Of a stretch of 64,000 nucleotides of DNA, positions 34,662 to 42,767 are shown piece by piece. The first letter of the stretch is position 1. The number at the start of each line of letters is the position of its first letter. Made by a program: the position numbers and the translations under genes. The notes beneath the pieces were generated by a model that was given only the letters and a program-made list of their open reading frames with translations, searched no databases and had not been told where the DNA came from. This DNA is from Saccharofermentans sp. (GTDB lineage Bacteria; Bacillota; Clostridia; Saccharofermentanales; Saccharofermentanaceae): contig JAILDX010000017.1 in the NCBI GenBank assembly GCA_024688685.1, positions 92,871 through 156,870 of the forward strand, read 5' to 3'.

Positions 34662-35409
34662 TCTCAATCGTCCTGACTCCCTCGGGCCAGTCGGGATTTG
34701 TTATAGGGAAAACGTGCTCCATGTTGCGTCCGTCCTTATTGGGCGCATCGTAGAATATGCATTCCCCTTCAAGCAGCGCAGCAAGTTCCCTGTTCTGCTC
34801 TCTAAGGAAATCGTTCTCGCCCGTAATTATGGCCACGTCCATCCCCTTCAGCTCATCTGCCTTTAGGGTTAGGTCGTAGTACCAGTCAGGGATCTCATTC
34901 CCGTCCTTCGCAAAAAGTGCACCGGGAAAATCATTTCTGTCGTTCCTGTACGAGCCGCAGATGAGAGAGGCGGACTTTGCATTCTTATGCCTCAGGGCAC
35001 ACATCATCGCAAGATAGCCGCCTGCGGAATCGCCCGTAAAGTGAAGGTGACTGTACCCGAACTTCTTCTCAACTGTCTCTATGATCCTGTCCAGTTCTTC
35101 GAGCTGTTCCTCGAGTCCGACAGCAGGCATCAGGGAATAGTTTGCGTTAACTACGGGTATGCCTGACTCCTTCGCCAGACGCATCCCGAAATTGCGGTCG
35201 TTTATCTTGTCCCCATAGACAAATGCGCCTCCGTGAATGAGGAAATATGCTTCATCTGCATCAGGCGATCCGGCCGTGTAATACACGTCGTACAGATCGT
35301 TCTCTTCCCTCTTTACGTCATCAGGGAGCACTTCAGCCTTAAGCCTGGGAATATCATATTTCAGGCAATCCCGGGTAAACAGTTCTGCTTTGCGGAGTAT
35401 TGAGTCCAT
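34630..35409 (-). CDS. Alpha/beta hydrolase, carboxylesterase-like (HSL family)
   Basis: This 259-residue cytoplasmic enzyme has the oxyanion motif YFLIHGGAFVYGDK (about residue 57), the nucleophile elbow FTGDSAGGYLAMMCA (about 131) and late Asp and His (AIITGENDFLREQ; GRNMEHVFP). It likely hydrolyses short-chain esters or acetylated sugars. The start at 35409 follows AAGGGGGATCAC; the frame extends further upstream without a better start. It lies after the fba terminator on the same strand and overlaps the ribU 3' end. Confidence 0.82.
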   Translation of the reverse strand: MDSILRKAELFTRDCLKYDIPRLKAEVLPDDVKREENDLYDVYYTAGSPDADEAYFLIHGGAFVYGDKINDRNFGMRLAKESGIPVVNANYSLMPAVGLEEQLEELDRIIETVEKKFGYSHLHFTGDSAGGYLAMMCALRHKNAKSASLICGSYRNDRNDFPGALFAKDGNEIPDWYYDLTLKADELKGMDVAIITGENDFLREQNRELAALLEGECIFYDAPNKDGRNMEHVFPITNPDWPEGVRTIEIISSFARKSC

Positions 35410-35437
35410 GTGATCCCCCTTGGTTTCTTTATTATTC

Positions 35438-35466
35438 AAAAAGAGGTTGCCCCGCAGGGCAACCCC
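35438..35466 (-). terminator. Intrinsic terminator of fba
   Basis: On the minus strand GGGGTTGCCC-TGCG-GGGCAACCTC forms a 10-bp stem followed by TTTTT, 25 bases after the aldolase stop codon. Confidence 0.92.
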
Positions 35467-35490
35467 TTTGAACTGCAATTAAACTGCTGA

Positions 35491-36459
35491 TCAGATCTTT
35501 CCGTCTGAACCGAGAACGTACTTGATCTTGTGAGCAACCATCTCCTTAACAGCCTGACGAGCGGGCTTAAGGTACTGACGGGGATCGAAGTGATCGGGAT
35601 GCTCAGCGAAATACTTACGGATGTTACCTGTCATTGCAAGACGGATATCGGAGTCGATGTTGATCTTGCAGACTGCGAGCTTAGCTGCCTCACGGAGCTG
35701 CTCCTCAGGGATACCAACTGCATCAGGCATGTTGCCGCCATACTGGTTAACCATCTTAACGAACTCCTGAGGAACTGAAGAAGAACCGTGGAGAACGATA
35801 GGGAAACCGGGCAGTCTCTTGATGCACTCTTCGAGAACGTCGAATCTGAGCGGCGGAGGTACAAGGATACCGTCTGCATTACGTGTGCACTGAGCTGCTG
35901 TGAACTTATATGCACCGTGTGAAGTACCGATAGCGATAGCGAGGGAGTCGCATCCTGTTCTCGAAACGAATTCCTCAACCTCTTCAGGTCTTGTGTATGC
36001 TTCCTTACCGGACTCAACTACAACCTCATCCTCGATACCGGCAAGTGTACCGAGCTCAGCCTCTACAACAACGCCGTGATCGTGAGCGTACTCAACAACC
36101 TGCTTTGTGAGAGCGATATTATCCTCAAAAGACTTGGATGAAGCGTCGATCATGACAGATGTGAAACCGCCGTCAATACATGACTTACAGAGCTCGAAAG
36201 TATCACCGTGATCAAGGTGAAGCGCGATCGGGATCTGGGGATTCTCTTCTACAGCAGCCTCAACCAGCTTTACAAGGTATGTGTGGTTAGCATATGCTCT
36301 TGCGCCCTTTGAAACCTGGAGGATAACAGGGCTGTTCAGCTCGCCTGCTGCTTCAGTGATACCCTGAACGATCTCCATGTTGTTAACGTTGAAAGCACCG
36401 ATAGCATAACCGCCGTCATAAGCCTTCTTGAACATCTCAGTAGTTGTTACTAATGGCAT
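35491..36459 (-). CDS. fba: Class II fructose-bisphosphate aldolase (first copy)
   Basis: This 322-residue zinc enzyme cleaves fructose 1,6-bisphosphate. It shows IALHLDHGDTFELCKSCIDGG (Asp and zinc His at about 82-85), VMIDASS, VVEAELGTLAGIEDEV (Glu), GTSHGAYKF (zinc His), LHGSSSVP and NQYGGNMPDAVGIPEE, and KINIDSDIRLAMT near the C terminus. The inserted NQYGG region and 322-residue length put it in the longer class IIB subtype, unlike the second copy at 38917. It has its own promoter and terminator and is probably the main glycolytic enzyme. Confidence 0.94.
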   Translation of the reverse strand: MPLVTTTEMFKKAYDGGYAIGAFNVNNMEIVQGITEAAGELNSPVILQVSKGARAYANHTYLVKLVEAAVEENPQIPIALHLDHGDTFELCKSCIDGGFTSVMIDASSKSFEDNIALTKQVVEYAHDHGVVVEAELGTLAGIEDEVVVESGKEAYTRPEEVEEFVSRTGCDSLAIAIGTSHGAYKFTAAQCTRNADGILVPPPLRFDVLEECIKRLPGFPIVLHGSSSVPQEFVKMVNQYGGNMPDAVGIPEEQLREAAKLAVCKINIDSDIRLAMTGNIRKYFAEHPDHFDPRQYLKPARQAVKEMVAHKIKYVLGSDGKI

Positions 36460-36507
36460 AATAAAAACTCCTTTGTATTGAAATTACGAATTGCATCGCA
36501 CATAGAA

Positions 36508-36536
36508 ATGATAAATTGCCAGACTTGCTAAGTCAA
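36508..36536 (-). promoter_or_regulatory. Promoter of fba (first copy)
   Basis: On the minus strand TTGACT (36536-36531) and TATCAT (36513-36508) are separated by 17 bases, about 50 bases before the start codon. Confidence 0.7.
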
Positions 36537-36661
36537 TAAAACAAATTGGCAAAAGTGCAACATATGCATCATAAAATGAAGCTTGCGCAGATCTGCCGAC
36601 GCGGAAGATCTGATTTTGCTATAGTCAGCTCATCAAGCAAACAGCAAAGGAGCTTACGACA

Positions 36662-37615
36662 ATGAACACAAAGAAGATCATCAAGGTTACAGCCATCACA
36701 CTGGGAGTCATCGCTTTTATCGGAGCAGCAGGATCAATCGCTATGGGAGGCTACGTTGCAGACAGGATACTCCATCAGAACGAAGGCAAGGATACCCACG
36801 ACAACAGCATCAAGCAGCTGGAAGTCTGGGATTATGATACGGAAGGCTTCATGAACAGATATGAGGGCACCGATATCGAAGTTGCTGCAGAAGACGGCAA
36901 CTTGGTCCCCGCAACTTATTTCGGCAATGACAGCGACAAGTGCGTCATCCTCGTTCACGGTGCAGGCGGTGACAGAGTATGCGTATATCCCCTCGCTGAG
37001 CAATATATCGAGGATGGATATGATGTTATCGCCATCGACCAGCGTGGAAGCGGCGTCAATCCTGACGACAGAGTTACATTCGGTATCAACGAGCAGCTCG
37101 ATGTCAAGGCAATGGTAAGATATGCAAGAGACGAGATCGGCGCAGACAAGGTCATCGTTCACGGCCAGTCAATGGGAGCCGAGACAGTCGCTGTATACGC
37201 ATCCAATGTAACACCCGGAACAGCTGATGCAGCTGATGCCGTCATCTGCGATTCTCCTGTTCCCGGCATGGAGCTCGTGCTCAAGGAGATGTTCGGCGAC
37301 GGAGATACAGAGTCTTTCATGGCTAACTATCTTACAGGTACGAGCAAGCTCTTCATGAAGGTCGTAAACGGCATCGATTACGATGATGCTGATACGATCA
37401 GCGTAGTAAAGAATGACCTCATCCCTACAATGATCATCGTGTCCGACAAGGACGAGGTCTGCCTTCCTTATCAGGTGGAACAGATCTATGATAATATAGC
37501 ATGTGAGAACAAGGTGATCCTCCATGTAGACAGTGCCCATATCGAGGGCGTCATCGATGATCCTGACGGATACATGAAAAGTGTGGAGAGTTTCCTGAAT
37601 GAAGCAGGGATCTGA
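36662..37615 (+). CDS. Membrane-anchored alpha/beta hydrolase
   Basis: This 317-residue protein has one N-terminal membrane segment (about residues 8-32) and an external hydrolase domain. The strand-loop is CVILVHGAGGDRVCVYPL (about 92), the next conserved block YDVIAIDQRGSG, and the nucleophile VHGQSMGAETVAVYA (Ser about 170). Later come the acidic VSDKDEVCLP (about 262) and the His in VDSAHIEGV. It belongs to the BAAT/YheT-like exported hydrolases; the substrate is unknown. It is the first gene of hydrolase-LytTR-DUF3021 with two bases before the next start, so it may be controlled by that pair. Confidence 0.82.
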   Translation: MNTKKIIKVTAITLGVIAFIGAAGSIAMGGYVADRILHQNEGKDTHDNSIKQLEVWDYDTEGFMNRYEGTDIEVAAEDGNLVPATYFGNDSDKCVILVHGAGGDRVCVYPLAEQYIEDGYDVIAIDQRGSGVNPDDRVTFGINEQLDVKAMVRYARDEIGADKVIVHGQSMGAETVAVYASNVTPGTADAADAVICDSPVPGMELVLKEMFGDGDTESFMANYLTGTSKLFMKVVNGIDYDDADTISVVKNDLIPTMIIVSDKDEVCLPYQVEQIYDNIACENKVILHVDSAHIEGVIDDPDGYMKSVESFLNEAGI

Positions 37616-37617
37616 TA

Positions 37618-38088
37618 ATGAAGCTTAACCTTTACGAAGATAAGAACAATACAGCAGAACATGTGGATGTGTATTACGCCAATATGCGTCCCGTCATAAG
37701 ACAGATAATCGATTCGGTAAACTCAGAGCGCCCCTCACTTCAGGGGCGCCCTGCTGATGAAGACCTGGACGACGGCGAATCGGTCATGCTGGACCCCAAA
37801 GATATCTATTATCTCGACCACATCGACAGGAAGCTTTTCGCGTACACAAGAGATGGTGTATTCCGGCTCATGAACACACTGGCCTCCTGTGAGGAAATGC
37901 TGTGGAATTACGGGTTCGTCCGGGTGTCAAAATCCAACCTGATCAACATCTATAAGATCAGGCAGTTAAAGCCCGATCTCAACATGAAAGTGTACGCCTC
38001 TTTCGACAACGGCGAGAGGATATGCATCAACAGGAGCTATAAGAAGAGCTTTAACGAGTATCTTCAGAGAATGAGGAGGATGAGCTGA
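37618..38088 (+). CDS. LytTR-domain DNA-binding regulator
   Basis: This 156-residue protein has a short N-terminal strand region (YYANMRPVIRQIIDSVNSER) and a C-terminal LytTR domain (DPKDIYYLDHIDRKLFAYTR, CEEMLWNYGFVRVSKSNLIN, YKKSFNEYLQRM). No receiver domain is present. LytTR proteins of this size are normally paired with a DUF3021 membrane protein that holds them inactive, as here. It probably controls its own operon in response to membrane stress. Confidence 0.9.
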   Translation: MKLNLYEDKNNTAEHVDVYYANMRPVIRQIIDSVNSERPSLQGRPADEDLDDGESVMLDPKDIYYLDHIDRKLFAYTRDGVFRLMNTLASCEEMLWNYGFVRVSKSNLINIYKIRQLKPDLNMKVYASFDNGERICINRSYKKSFNEYLQRMRRMS

Positions 38089-38519
38089 TGATCGCGAAAA
38101 CAAAAGAATATCTCATCGAACTCTGCTGCGCCTACGCCTTCGTGTCAGTCGTTGGCGCCATCGTGAACATTATTGGCGGAACAGAGACAAATAACGTAAA
38201 TGTCCTTGTCATGTTCGCATCCTGCGCGATCGCCACTTTCGTGCTGTTCCTCCATAATCTTTTTGACAGTGTCAGCCCGCTGGTAATGATAATAGTCCAG
38301 TACCTCGTCGCCTGCGCGCTCGTCGGCCTTATGTTGTGGATCATCAGTTGTTTTATAAGTCCCATCACGCCGCGTGGGTGGTTCGAATACTACCGCTCAT
38401 TTACCATCCCATATGTGCTCCTGGCAGGATATTATTATTACAGGGTCTTCTCTGACGCCAAAAAGCAGGACAATATAATAAGGGAAATACAGGAGAAGAA
38501 AAAGGCAGAAGAAATATGA
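38088..38519 (+). CDS. DUF3021 membrane protein, partner of LytTR regulator
   Basis: This 143-residue protein has four membrane segments (about residues 12-32, 42-62, 70-95, 103-122) and a charged cytoplasmic tail (KQDNIIREIQEKKKAEEI). The last helices contain GWFEYYRSFTIPYVLLAGYY, typical of DUF3021. It starts on the last base of the LytTR gene, and its stop overlaps the start of the broken hydrolase gene (ATGA). It likely acts as the membrane anti-regulator. Confidence 0.88.
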   Translation: MIAKTKEYLIELCCAYAFVSVVGAIVNIIGGTETNNVNVLVMFASCAIATFVLFLHNLFDSVSPLVMIIVQYLVACALVGLMLWIISCFISPITPRGWFEYYRSFTIPYVLLAGYYYYRVFSDAKKQDNIIREIQEKKKAEEI

Positions 38520-38711
38520 TTATAAACAAGATCAAAACTATTACACTCGCCCTGTGCATCATCGCCGCCATGCCGGTGCCGGGAAACGCCGCAGTTGCTG
38601 CCTTCAGGCTCGGAACTCGTGGTAATCGAAGGTGGATCTCACGTGGTATACATTGAGAAGCCCTACTACAGGGAATTCCAAGATAACGTGATCAGGTTCC
38701 TGGGCAAGTAA
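38516..38711 (+). pseudogene. Collapsed remnant of an exported alpha/beta hydrolase
   Basis: An ATG overlapping the DUF3021 stop opens a 46-codon frame with a clear signal sequence (MIINKIKTITLALCIIAAMP, then VPGNAAVA) that stops at 38656. In another frame from about 38590, the same stretch encodes PSGSELVVIEGGSHVVYIEK and ends REFQDNVIRFLGK at 38711, the usual C terminus of an alpha/beta hydrolase with its catalytic His. About 200 residues of the middle are missing and the two ends are out of frame, so this is an internal deletion product. It shows the operon once had a hydrolase gene at both ends. Confidence 0.7.
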
Positions 38712-38713
38712 GT

Positions 38714-38827
38714 GTGCCCGTTCGTGTGCCCGAAAAGAGTGTTTCAATCGGATTTTACGGGCATAAACGTCAAAATGCCCGTATATGTGCCCGTCAAGTA
38801 GAGATTCAAAGGCAATTAACGGGCACA
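38714..38827. repeat. Cluster of TGCCCGT/ACGGGCA words
   Basis: Within 115 bases after the hydrolase remnant, TGCCCG or its inverse CGGGCA occurs six times (near 38715, 38727, 38758, 38776, 38789 and 38820), in both orientations. Neighbouring inverted copies can form small hairpins. No gene is present here; the function is unknown. Confidence 0.5.
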
Positions 38828-38856
38828 ATAATGATTTCCATGTCAGATGATCACAA

Positions 38857-38890
38857 TTAATAAAGGCTGCCTCTTTGAAGTGAGACAGCC
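38857..38890 (-). terminator. Intrinsic terminator of second aldolase
   Basis: On the minus strand GGCTGTCTC-ACTTCAAA-GAGGCAGCC forms a 9-bp stem with one mismatch, followed by TTTATTAATT, about 25 bases after the stop codon. Confidence 0.8.
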
Positions 38891-38916
38891 CTTTCTTACT
38901 CAGATAAAACTTAAGA

Positions 38917-39783
38917 TCAAGCCTTGCCTGCAGCGCCGAAACCTTCGCAGAGTTCCTTTGCCTTAGCAACGATAGCCTCACAGCCGGGCTTGAGGAGCTT
39001 TCTGGGGTCATAACCCTTGCCCTCGAGATCCTTGCCAGCTTCGATGTACTTACGTGTAGCATCAGCGAAAACGAGCTGGAGCTCTGTGTTGATGTTGATC
39101 TTGGATACGCCAAGCTCTACAGCCTTCTTTGTCTGCTCGAAGGGGATTCCTGAACCGCCGTGGAGAACCATGGGCTTGCCGCCGATAGCTTCCTTGATCT
39201 CAGCGAGACGCTCGAAGTTGAGGCCTGCCCAGTTCTCAGGATACTTTCCGTGGATGTTACCGATACCTGCAGCGAGGAAATCAACGCCAAGGTCAGCAAC
39301 TGCCTTGCACTCTGCAGGATCAGCAAGCTCACCGTTAGATGTAACGCCGTCCTCTGTACCGCCGATACCACCGACTTCGCACTCTACGGATACACCCTTA
39401 GCGTGTGCAAGAGCGATGATCTCCTTGGACTTCTCAATGTTCTCCTCGATAGGATAGTGTGAACCGTCGAACATAACAGAAGAGTAGCCTGCCTCGATGC
39501 AAGCCTTAGCGCCCTCGTATGTACCGTGGTCAAGGTGAAGAGCAACAGGAACTGTGATGCCCATAGACTCGATAAGGTCGTTAACCATATCAACAACCAT
39601 CTTGTAGCCGCCCATGTACTTTGCAGCACCCTCTGATGTCTGGATCATAACAGGTGTGTTTGTCTCCTGGACAGCCTTAAGAATGCACTGTGTCCATTCC
39701 AGGTTGTTTGTGTTGAAAGCAGGGATCGCATAGTGACCCTCATGTGCCTTCTTGATCATTTCTGTAGCAGAAACTAATGCCAT
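38917..39783 (-). CDS. Class II aldolase (second copy; fructose- or tagatose-bisphosphate type)
   Basis: This 288-residue zinc aldolase is only moderately similar to the copy at 35491. Motifs are VPVALHLDHGTYEGAKACIE, SSVMFDGSHYPIEENI, VSVECEVGGIGGTEDGV, AAGIGNIHGKYP, MVLHGGSGIP and SKININTELQLVF. The shorter length and the GGIGGTEDG loop fit the class IIA branch that includes fructose- and tagatose-bisphosphate aldolases (FbaA/GatY-like). The start at 39783 follows GGAGGAATTACAAT. It is monocistronic with its own promoter and terminator. Having two class II aldolases suggests one serves another sugar phosphate. Confidence 0.88.
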   Translation of the reverse strand: MALVSATEMIKKAHEGHYAIPAFNTNNLEWTQCILKAVQETNTPVMIQTSEGAAKYMGGYKMVVDMVNDLIESMGITVPVALHLDHGTYEGAKACIEAGYSSVMFDGSHYPIEENIEKSKEIIALAHAKGVSVECEVGGIGGTEDGVTSNGELADPAECKAVADLGVDFLAAGIGNIHGKYPENWAGLNFERLAEIKEAIGGKPMVLHGGSGIPFEQTKKAVELGVSKININTELQLVFADATRKYIEAGKDLEGKGYDPRKLLKPGCEAIVAKAKELCEGFGAAGKA

Positions 39784-39805
39784 ATTGTAATTCCTCCGTT
39801 CGGAT

Positions 39806-39834
39806 AATAATTTAACCGTCGTGTAGTATTGCAT
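39806..39834 (-). promoter_or_regulatory. Probable promoter of second aldolase
   Basis: On the minus strand TTGTAT and AATACT are separated by 17 bases, roughly 40-65 bases before the start codon, in an AT-rich region that also carries the divergent STAS gene promoter. Coordinates are approximate. Confidence 0.4.
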
Positions 39835-39948
39835 TTTTTTGACAAAAATACAAGTAATAAGGGAAATAAGATTCCGGGCGTTTCACTTTTGACCGGCGGT
39901 ATTATATAATAAGTCAGTAAAACATACATATTCGGGGGTAGATACCTT

Positions 39949-40239
39949 ATGGAGATCAAGAAAGAGATCAACGGAGAACAGGCAGTTATTTCTCTCAACG
40001 GATGGCTCGATACGAAGAGCGCACCTGATTTCGAGGCTAGGCTCGCATCACTTCCCGTTGATGTAACAAGTCTCACTTTGGATCTTGCAGAGCTGGAGTA
40101 TATTTCGTCTGCCGGACTTCGTCAGGTAGTAGCCGCTCATAAGAAGATGAATGGCAACCTGACTATCATCAATGTCAGTGATGAGATCAAAGAACTGTTC
40201 AGAATGGCAGGTTTTGACAAAAAGCTCAATATTCAATGA
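39949..40239 (+). CDS. STAS-domain anti-sigma factor antagonist
   Basis: This 96-residue single STAS domain has the phosphorylatable Ser in LEYISSAGLRQVVAAHKK (about residue 57-58). Proteins of this kind bind and neutralise an anti-sigma kinase when unphosphorylated. The next gene, which overlaps by four bases, carries both a PP2C phosphatase and a HATPase kinase-like domain, so the two form a partner-switching module. The regulated sigma factor or other target is not in the window. ATG 39949 follows GGGGGTAGATACC. Confidence 0.9.
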   Translation: MEIKKEINGEQAVISLNGWLDTKSAPDFEARLASLPVDVTSLTLDLAELEYISSAGLRQVVAAHKKMNGNLTIINVSDEIKELFRMAGFDKKLNIQ

Positions 40240-42203
40240 AAGAGAAGTCTCTATTCAAAAGCATCGTCGGGTTCAGCGTCCTGGTACTGCTGATCGCGGT
40301 CATCATATCAGTTATCAGCAGCGCTGTACTTTATAACGAGACAGTAACGAGCAGCAGCGGCACCGCCGCGAAGAGATGCGCTGAGCTTGTTCAGGTCCTT
40401 TTCACTTTCGAGAACGAGGATATCGAGGATTATAACGAGGAATCGGACGCATACTGTGACCTCCTTGAGAATACACAGTACATCTGTAAGATCCTCGGCG
40501 CGAAGTATATCTATCTGTACACTCCTGACGTTGAGAATCACAGGGCAACATATCTCTTTGTAGTTGCATCCGATCCCGAAGATTCCGCCACAGCTGCCAG
40601 GGAGCGTCCTTTCGGCACTGTTGTTGAGCGTGATATCAGACAGAAAGAGATAGACGTCCTGAATGGCGAAGAGGACACAGAGATAGAGTTTACGAATAAC
40701 CGTTTCGGAAGCGTTTATTCGTGGTACTTCCCTCTTCATGACAAAGAAGGGAATGTAGTAGCTCTCATCGGCGTCGATTTTAAGGCAAAGGATCTCAACG
40801 AGAAGATCGTCATGAACGTTACAAGAGCGACGATCCCTCTGTTCCTTGTTCTTACTGTTGTATTCCTCATCCTTTTCTTTGAGACGCGTGACAAGATCTT
40901 CAATCCGATACGTACTCTGTCTTTGAAGATGAAGAATTATGATCCTGATAAAGAACTGGAACTCGACTCAATATCGGCATATGGAGAGATAAAAGAGATT
41001 ACCGAATCCTTCGACAAGATGTCGGATGCTATCAAGAAGTATATCGTTGAGACGAAGCTCCTGGCATTTGAGAGATCACAGACTTCCGCCGAGCTCGATA
41101 TCGCAAGAAGGATCCAGTCAGGTATGGTTCCGGAGAGGCTCATCATTGACGAGAACTCATACCGCATCAGCGCTTTCTCAAAAGCAGCGAAGGAAGTCGG
41201 CGGCGATTTCTATTCGTATTTCAAGAGTGACAAATATATTTACATAGTTCTGGGCGACGTTTCCGGTAAGGGAGTCGCCGCAGCGATGTTCATGTCCATG
41301 ACGCTCAATATCATCAGAGAGAAGCTGCGTTCCGGTGCGAGACCTGCTTCCGCTCTCAATCAGACAAACAAAATCCTCTGCGATGAGAATCCCGAGGGTA
41401 TGTTCGTTACCGTTTTCGCGGGCAGATATGATCCTGCTACAGGCGTGCTTATGTATGCTAATGCAGGTCACACAAAGCCTATAATGCTTTCCTCTGACAA
41501 GAGATATCTTGAGCCTGAGACAGGTATTGCTCTCGGTCTGTTTGAAGATTCAGACATAATCGATGAGACACTTACGCTTAATCCGGGTGAAGGTATCCTG
41601 ATCTATTCCGACGGTGCTACTGATGCCGTTAACGGCACGAACGAATTCTTTGGTGAAGAACGTCTTCTCGAGTCAGCTGACTGCTCACAGGACGCTGATG
41701 CCGTAATGATCATCAGAGAGACGATCTCCGAGTTCATTGAGAAGCAGGAACAGTTCGACGACCTCACCCTTCTCGAGCTCTTCAGGAACGGTGAAAGAAC
41801 TGATGACGGTACATTCTATGAGAAGGAGCTGCCCCCTGAGGAAGACGCTTTCGATGAGATAAAGGACGTTCTTATCGAGCGCCTCGGAATGAGCAGAGAA
41901 ACAAGGCAGATAATCCTTGCATGCGAAGAGGCATTTGTAAATATCGCTTCCTATTCCGGAACCGACAAGATAATGGTCTGCTGCAAATGTGATAAAGACG
42001 AGCTCATCATCGTATTCGAAGATAACGGCATCCCGTTTGATCCGCTCAAGAAAGAAGCCCCCGAGAAGGATTTCGAGGACTTCGATAAAGGCGGTATGGG
42101 TATCGATCTCATCGAGAAGCTGGCTTCAGATATTTCCTACATCCGCAAGGACGATAAGAACATCCTTACGCTGATCTTCAGAGACAAAGAGTCAGAGAAC
42201 TGA
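40236..42203 (+). CDS. Membrane PP2C (SpoIIE-type) phosphatase fused to HATPase anti-sigma kinase-like domain
   Basis: This is a 655-residue protein. Two membrane helices (about residues 10-30 and 195-218) bracket an extracellular sensor region of about 160 residues. A HAMP-like linker (FNPIRTLSLKMKNYDPDKEL) and coiled coil follow. The PP2C domain (about 280-505) has EVGGDFYSYFK, VLGDVSGKGVAAAMFMSM, YANAGHTKPIML, LIYSDGATDAVNG and FDDLTLLEL. The last about 130 residues form a HATPase domain (LACEEAFVNIASYS N-box; VFEDNGIPFDPLKK G1; GGMGIDLIEKLAS G2). Its input can dephosphorylate the STAS partner and its tail can phosphorylate or bind it, so both opposing activities are on one chain. Confidence 0.9.
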   Translation: MKEKSLFKSIVGFSVLVLLIAVIISVISSAVLYNETVTSSSGTAAKRCAELVQVLFTFENEDIEDYNEESDAYCDLLENTQYICKILGAKYIYLYTPDVENHRATYLFVVASDPEDSATAARERPFGTVVERDIRQKEIDVLNGEEDTEIEFTNNRFGSVYSWYFPLHDKEGNVVALIGVDFKAKDLNEKIVMNVTRATIPLFLVLTVVFLILFFETRDKIFNPIRTLSLKMKNYDPDKELELDSISAYGEIKEITESFDKMSDAIKKYIVETKLLAFERSQTSAELDIARRIQSGMVPERLIIDENSYRISAFSKAAKEVGGDFYSYFKSDKYIYIVLGDVSGKGVAAAMFMSMTLNIIREKLRSGARPASALNQTNKILCDENPEGMFVTVFAGRYDPATGVLMYANAGHTKPIMLSSDKRYLEPETGIALGLFEDSDIIDETLTLNPGEGILIYSDGATDAVNGTNEFFGEERLLESADCSQDADAVMIIRETISEFIEKQEQFDDLTLLELFRNGERTDDGTFYEKELPPEEDAFDEIKDVLIERLGMSRETRQIILACEEAFVNIASYSGTDKIMVCCKCDKDELIIVFEDNGIPFDPLKKEAPEKDFEDFDKGGMGIDLIEKLASDISYIRKDDKNILTLIFRDKESEN

Positions 42204-42437
42204 TCAATCCTCATCAAAGAACATGAGCGTATCAAGTGCAGCTATTGCATTTTCCAGATAGTCATCGTCGATTATCGGCCACTTGAATCCGCCGCGGTAG
42301 AGAGCATTGACAGAGAACTTATTGTCCGCACCGACCATCTTGACGGACTTGTCTCCACCCTTATTGTTGTATGCAACAAGGCTGAGGATGGAGTCGCTCT
42401 TGGCGCCGCTGGCCGCATATTGCCCGACGGTCATCAT
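42204..42437 (-). CDS. Small protein of unknown function (77 residues, start uncertain)
   Basis: The frame from the ATG pair at 42437/42434 reads MMTVGQYAASGAKSDSILSL and ends ALDTLMFFDED. It has no signal peptide and no recognised family; a strongly acidic tail and a VNALYRGGFKWPI segment stand out. Its stop codon abuts the phosphatase stop codon on the other strand. The only strong ribosome binding site, GGGGAGG at 42474-42480, is nine bases before an in-frame ATT (42464), which would add ILFQELIRS to the N terminus. AGGAG at about 42450 is 12 bases from the first ATG. Confidence 0.5.
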   Translation of the reverse strand: MMTVGQYAASGAKSDSILSLVAYNNKGGDKSVKMVGADNKFSVNALYRGGFKWPIIDDDYLENAIAALDTLMFFDED

Positions 42438-42612
42438 GGATCGAATCAGCTCCTGGAAAAGAATGGTTTTTAACCTCCCCTGAAGAAATCAAAGATATAT
42501 ATTTGTCAATTTGTTAAAATACAGTTTGCTTGATATGACAAAGGTGTCTGATGAGATAATCAAAACGGTTGAATCTAAAGTCCTTTGTTATTGATTATTT
42601 GTTCCTAATACA

Positions 42613-42655
42613 AAAAAACACCCCGGGTCTGTATTTTCACAAACTCGGGGTTTTT
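42613..42655. terminator. Bidirectional intrinsic terminator
   Basis: CCCCGGGT (42621-42628) pairs with ACTCGGGG (42643-42650) around a 14-base loop, with a T run after it on the plus strand and an A run before it. It lies between the 77-residue gene and the T-box promoter, so it insulates that promoter from plus-strand readthrough. Confidence 0.75.
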
Positions 42656-42732
42656 CTTGTTTTTACCCTTAACTTAATGACATTGGGTACATGAGAATAT
42701 GTCTTAATAGTAGCAGACAAACAAATTAATTG

Positions 42733-42761
42733 TTGACAAAACCCGCAAGCAAGTATATTTT
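42733..42761 (+). promoter_or_regulatory. Promoter of the T-box leader
   Basis: TTGACA (42733-42738) is followed after 17 bases by TATTTT (42756-42761), or after 15 by TATATT. Transcription should start near 42768, giving a leader of about 340 bases. Confidence 0.65.
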
Positions 42762-42767
42762 ATTCGC

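Noticed and set aside
42535..42594. 19-codon frame MTKVSDEIIKTVESKVLCY
   Set aside because: It reads like protein but has no ribosome binding site and is too short to support without conservation data.
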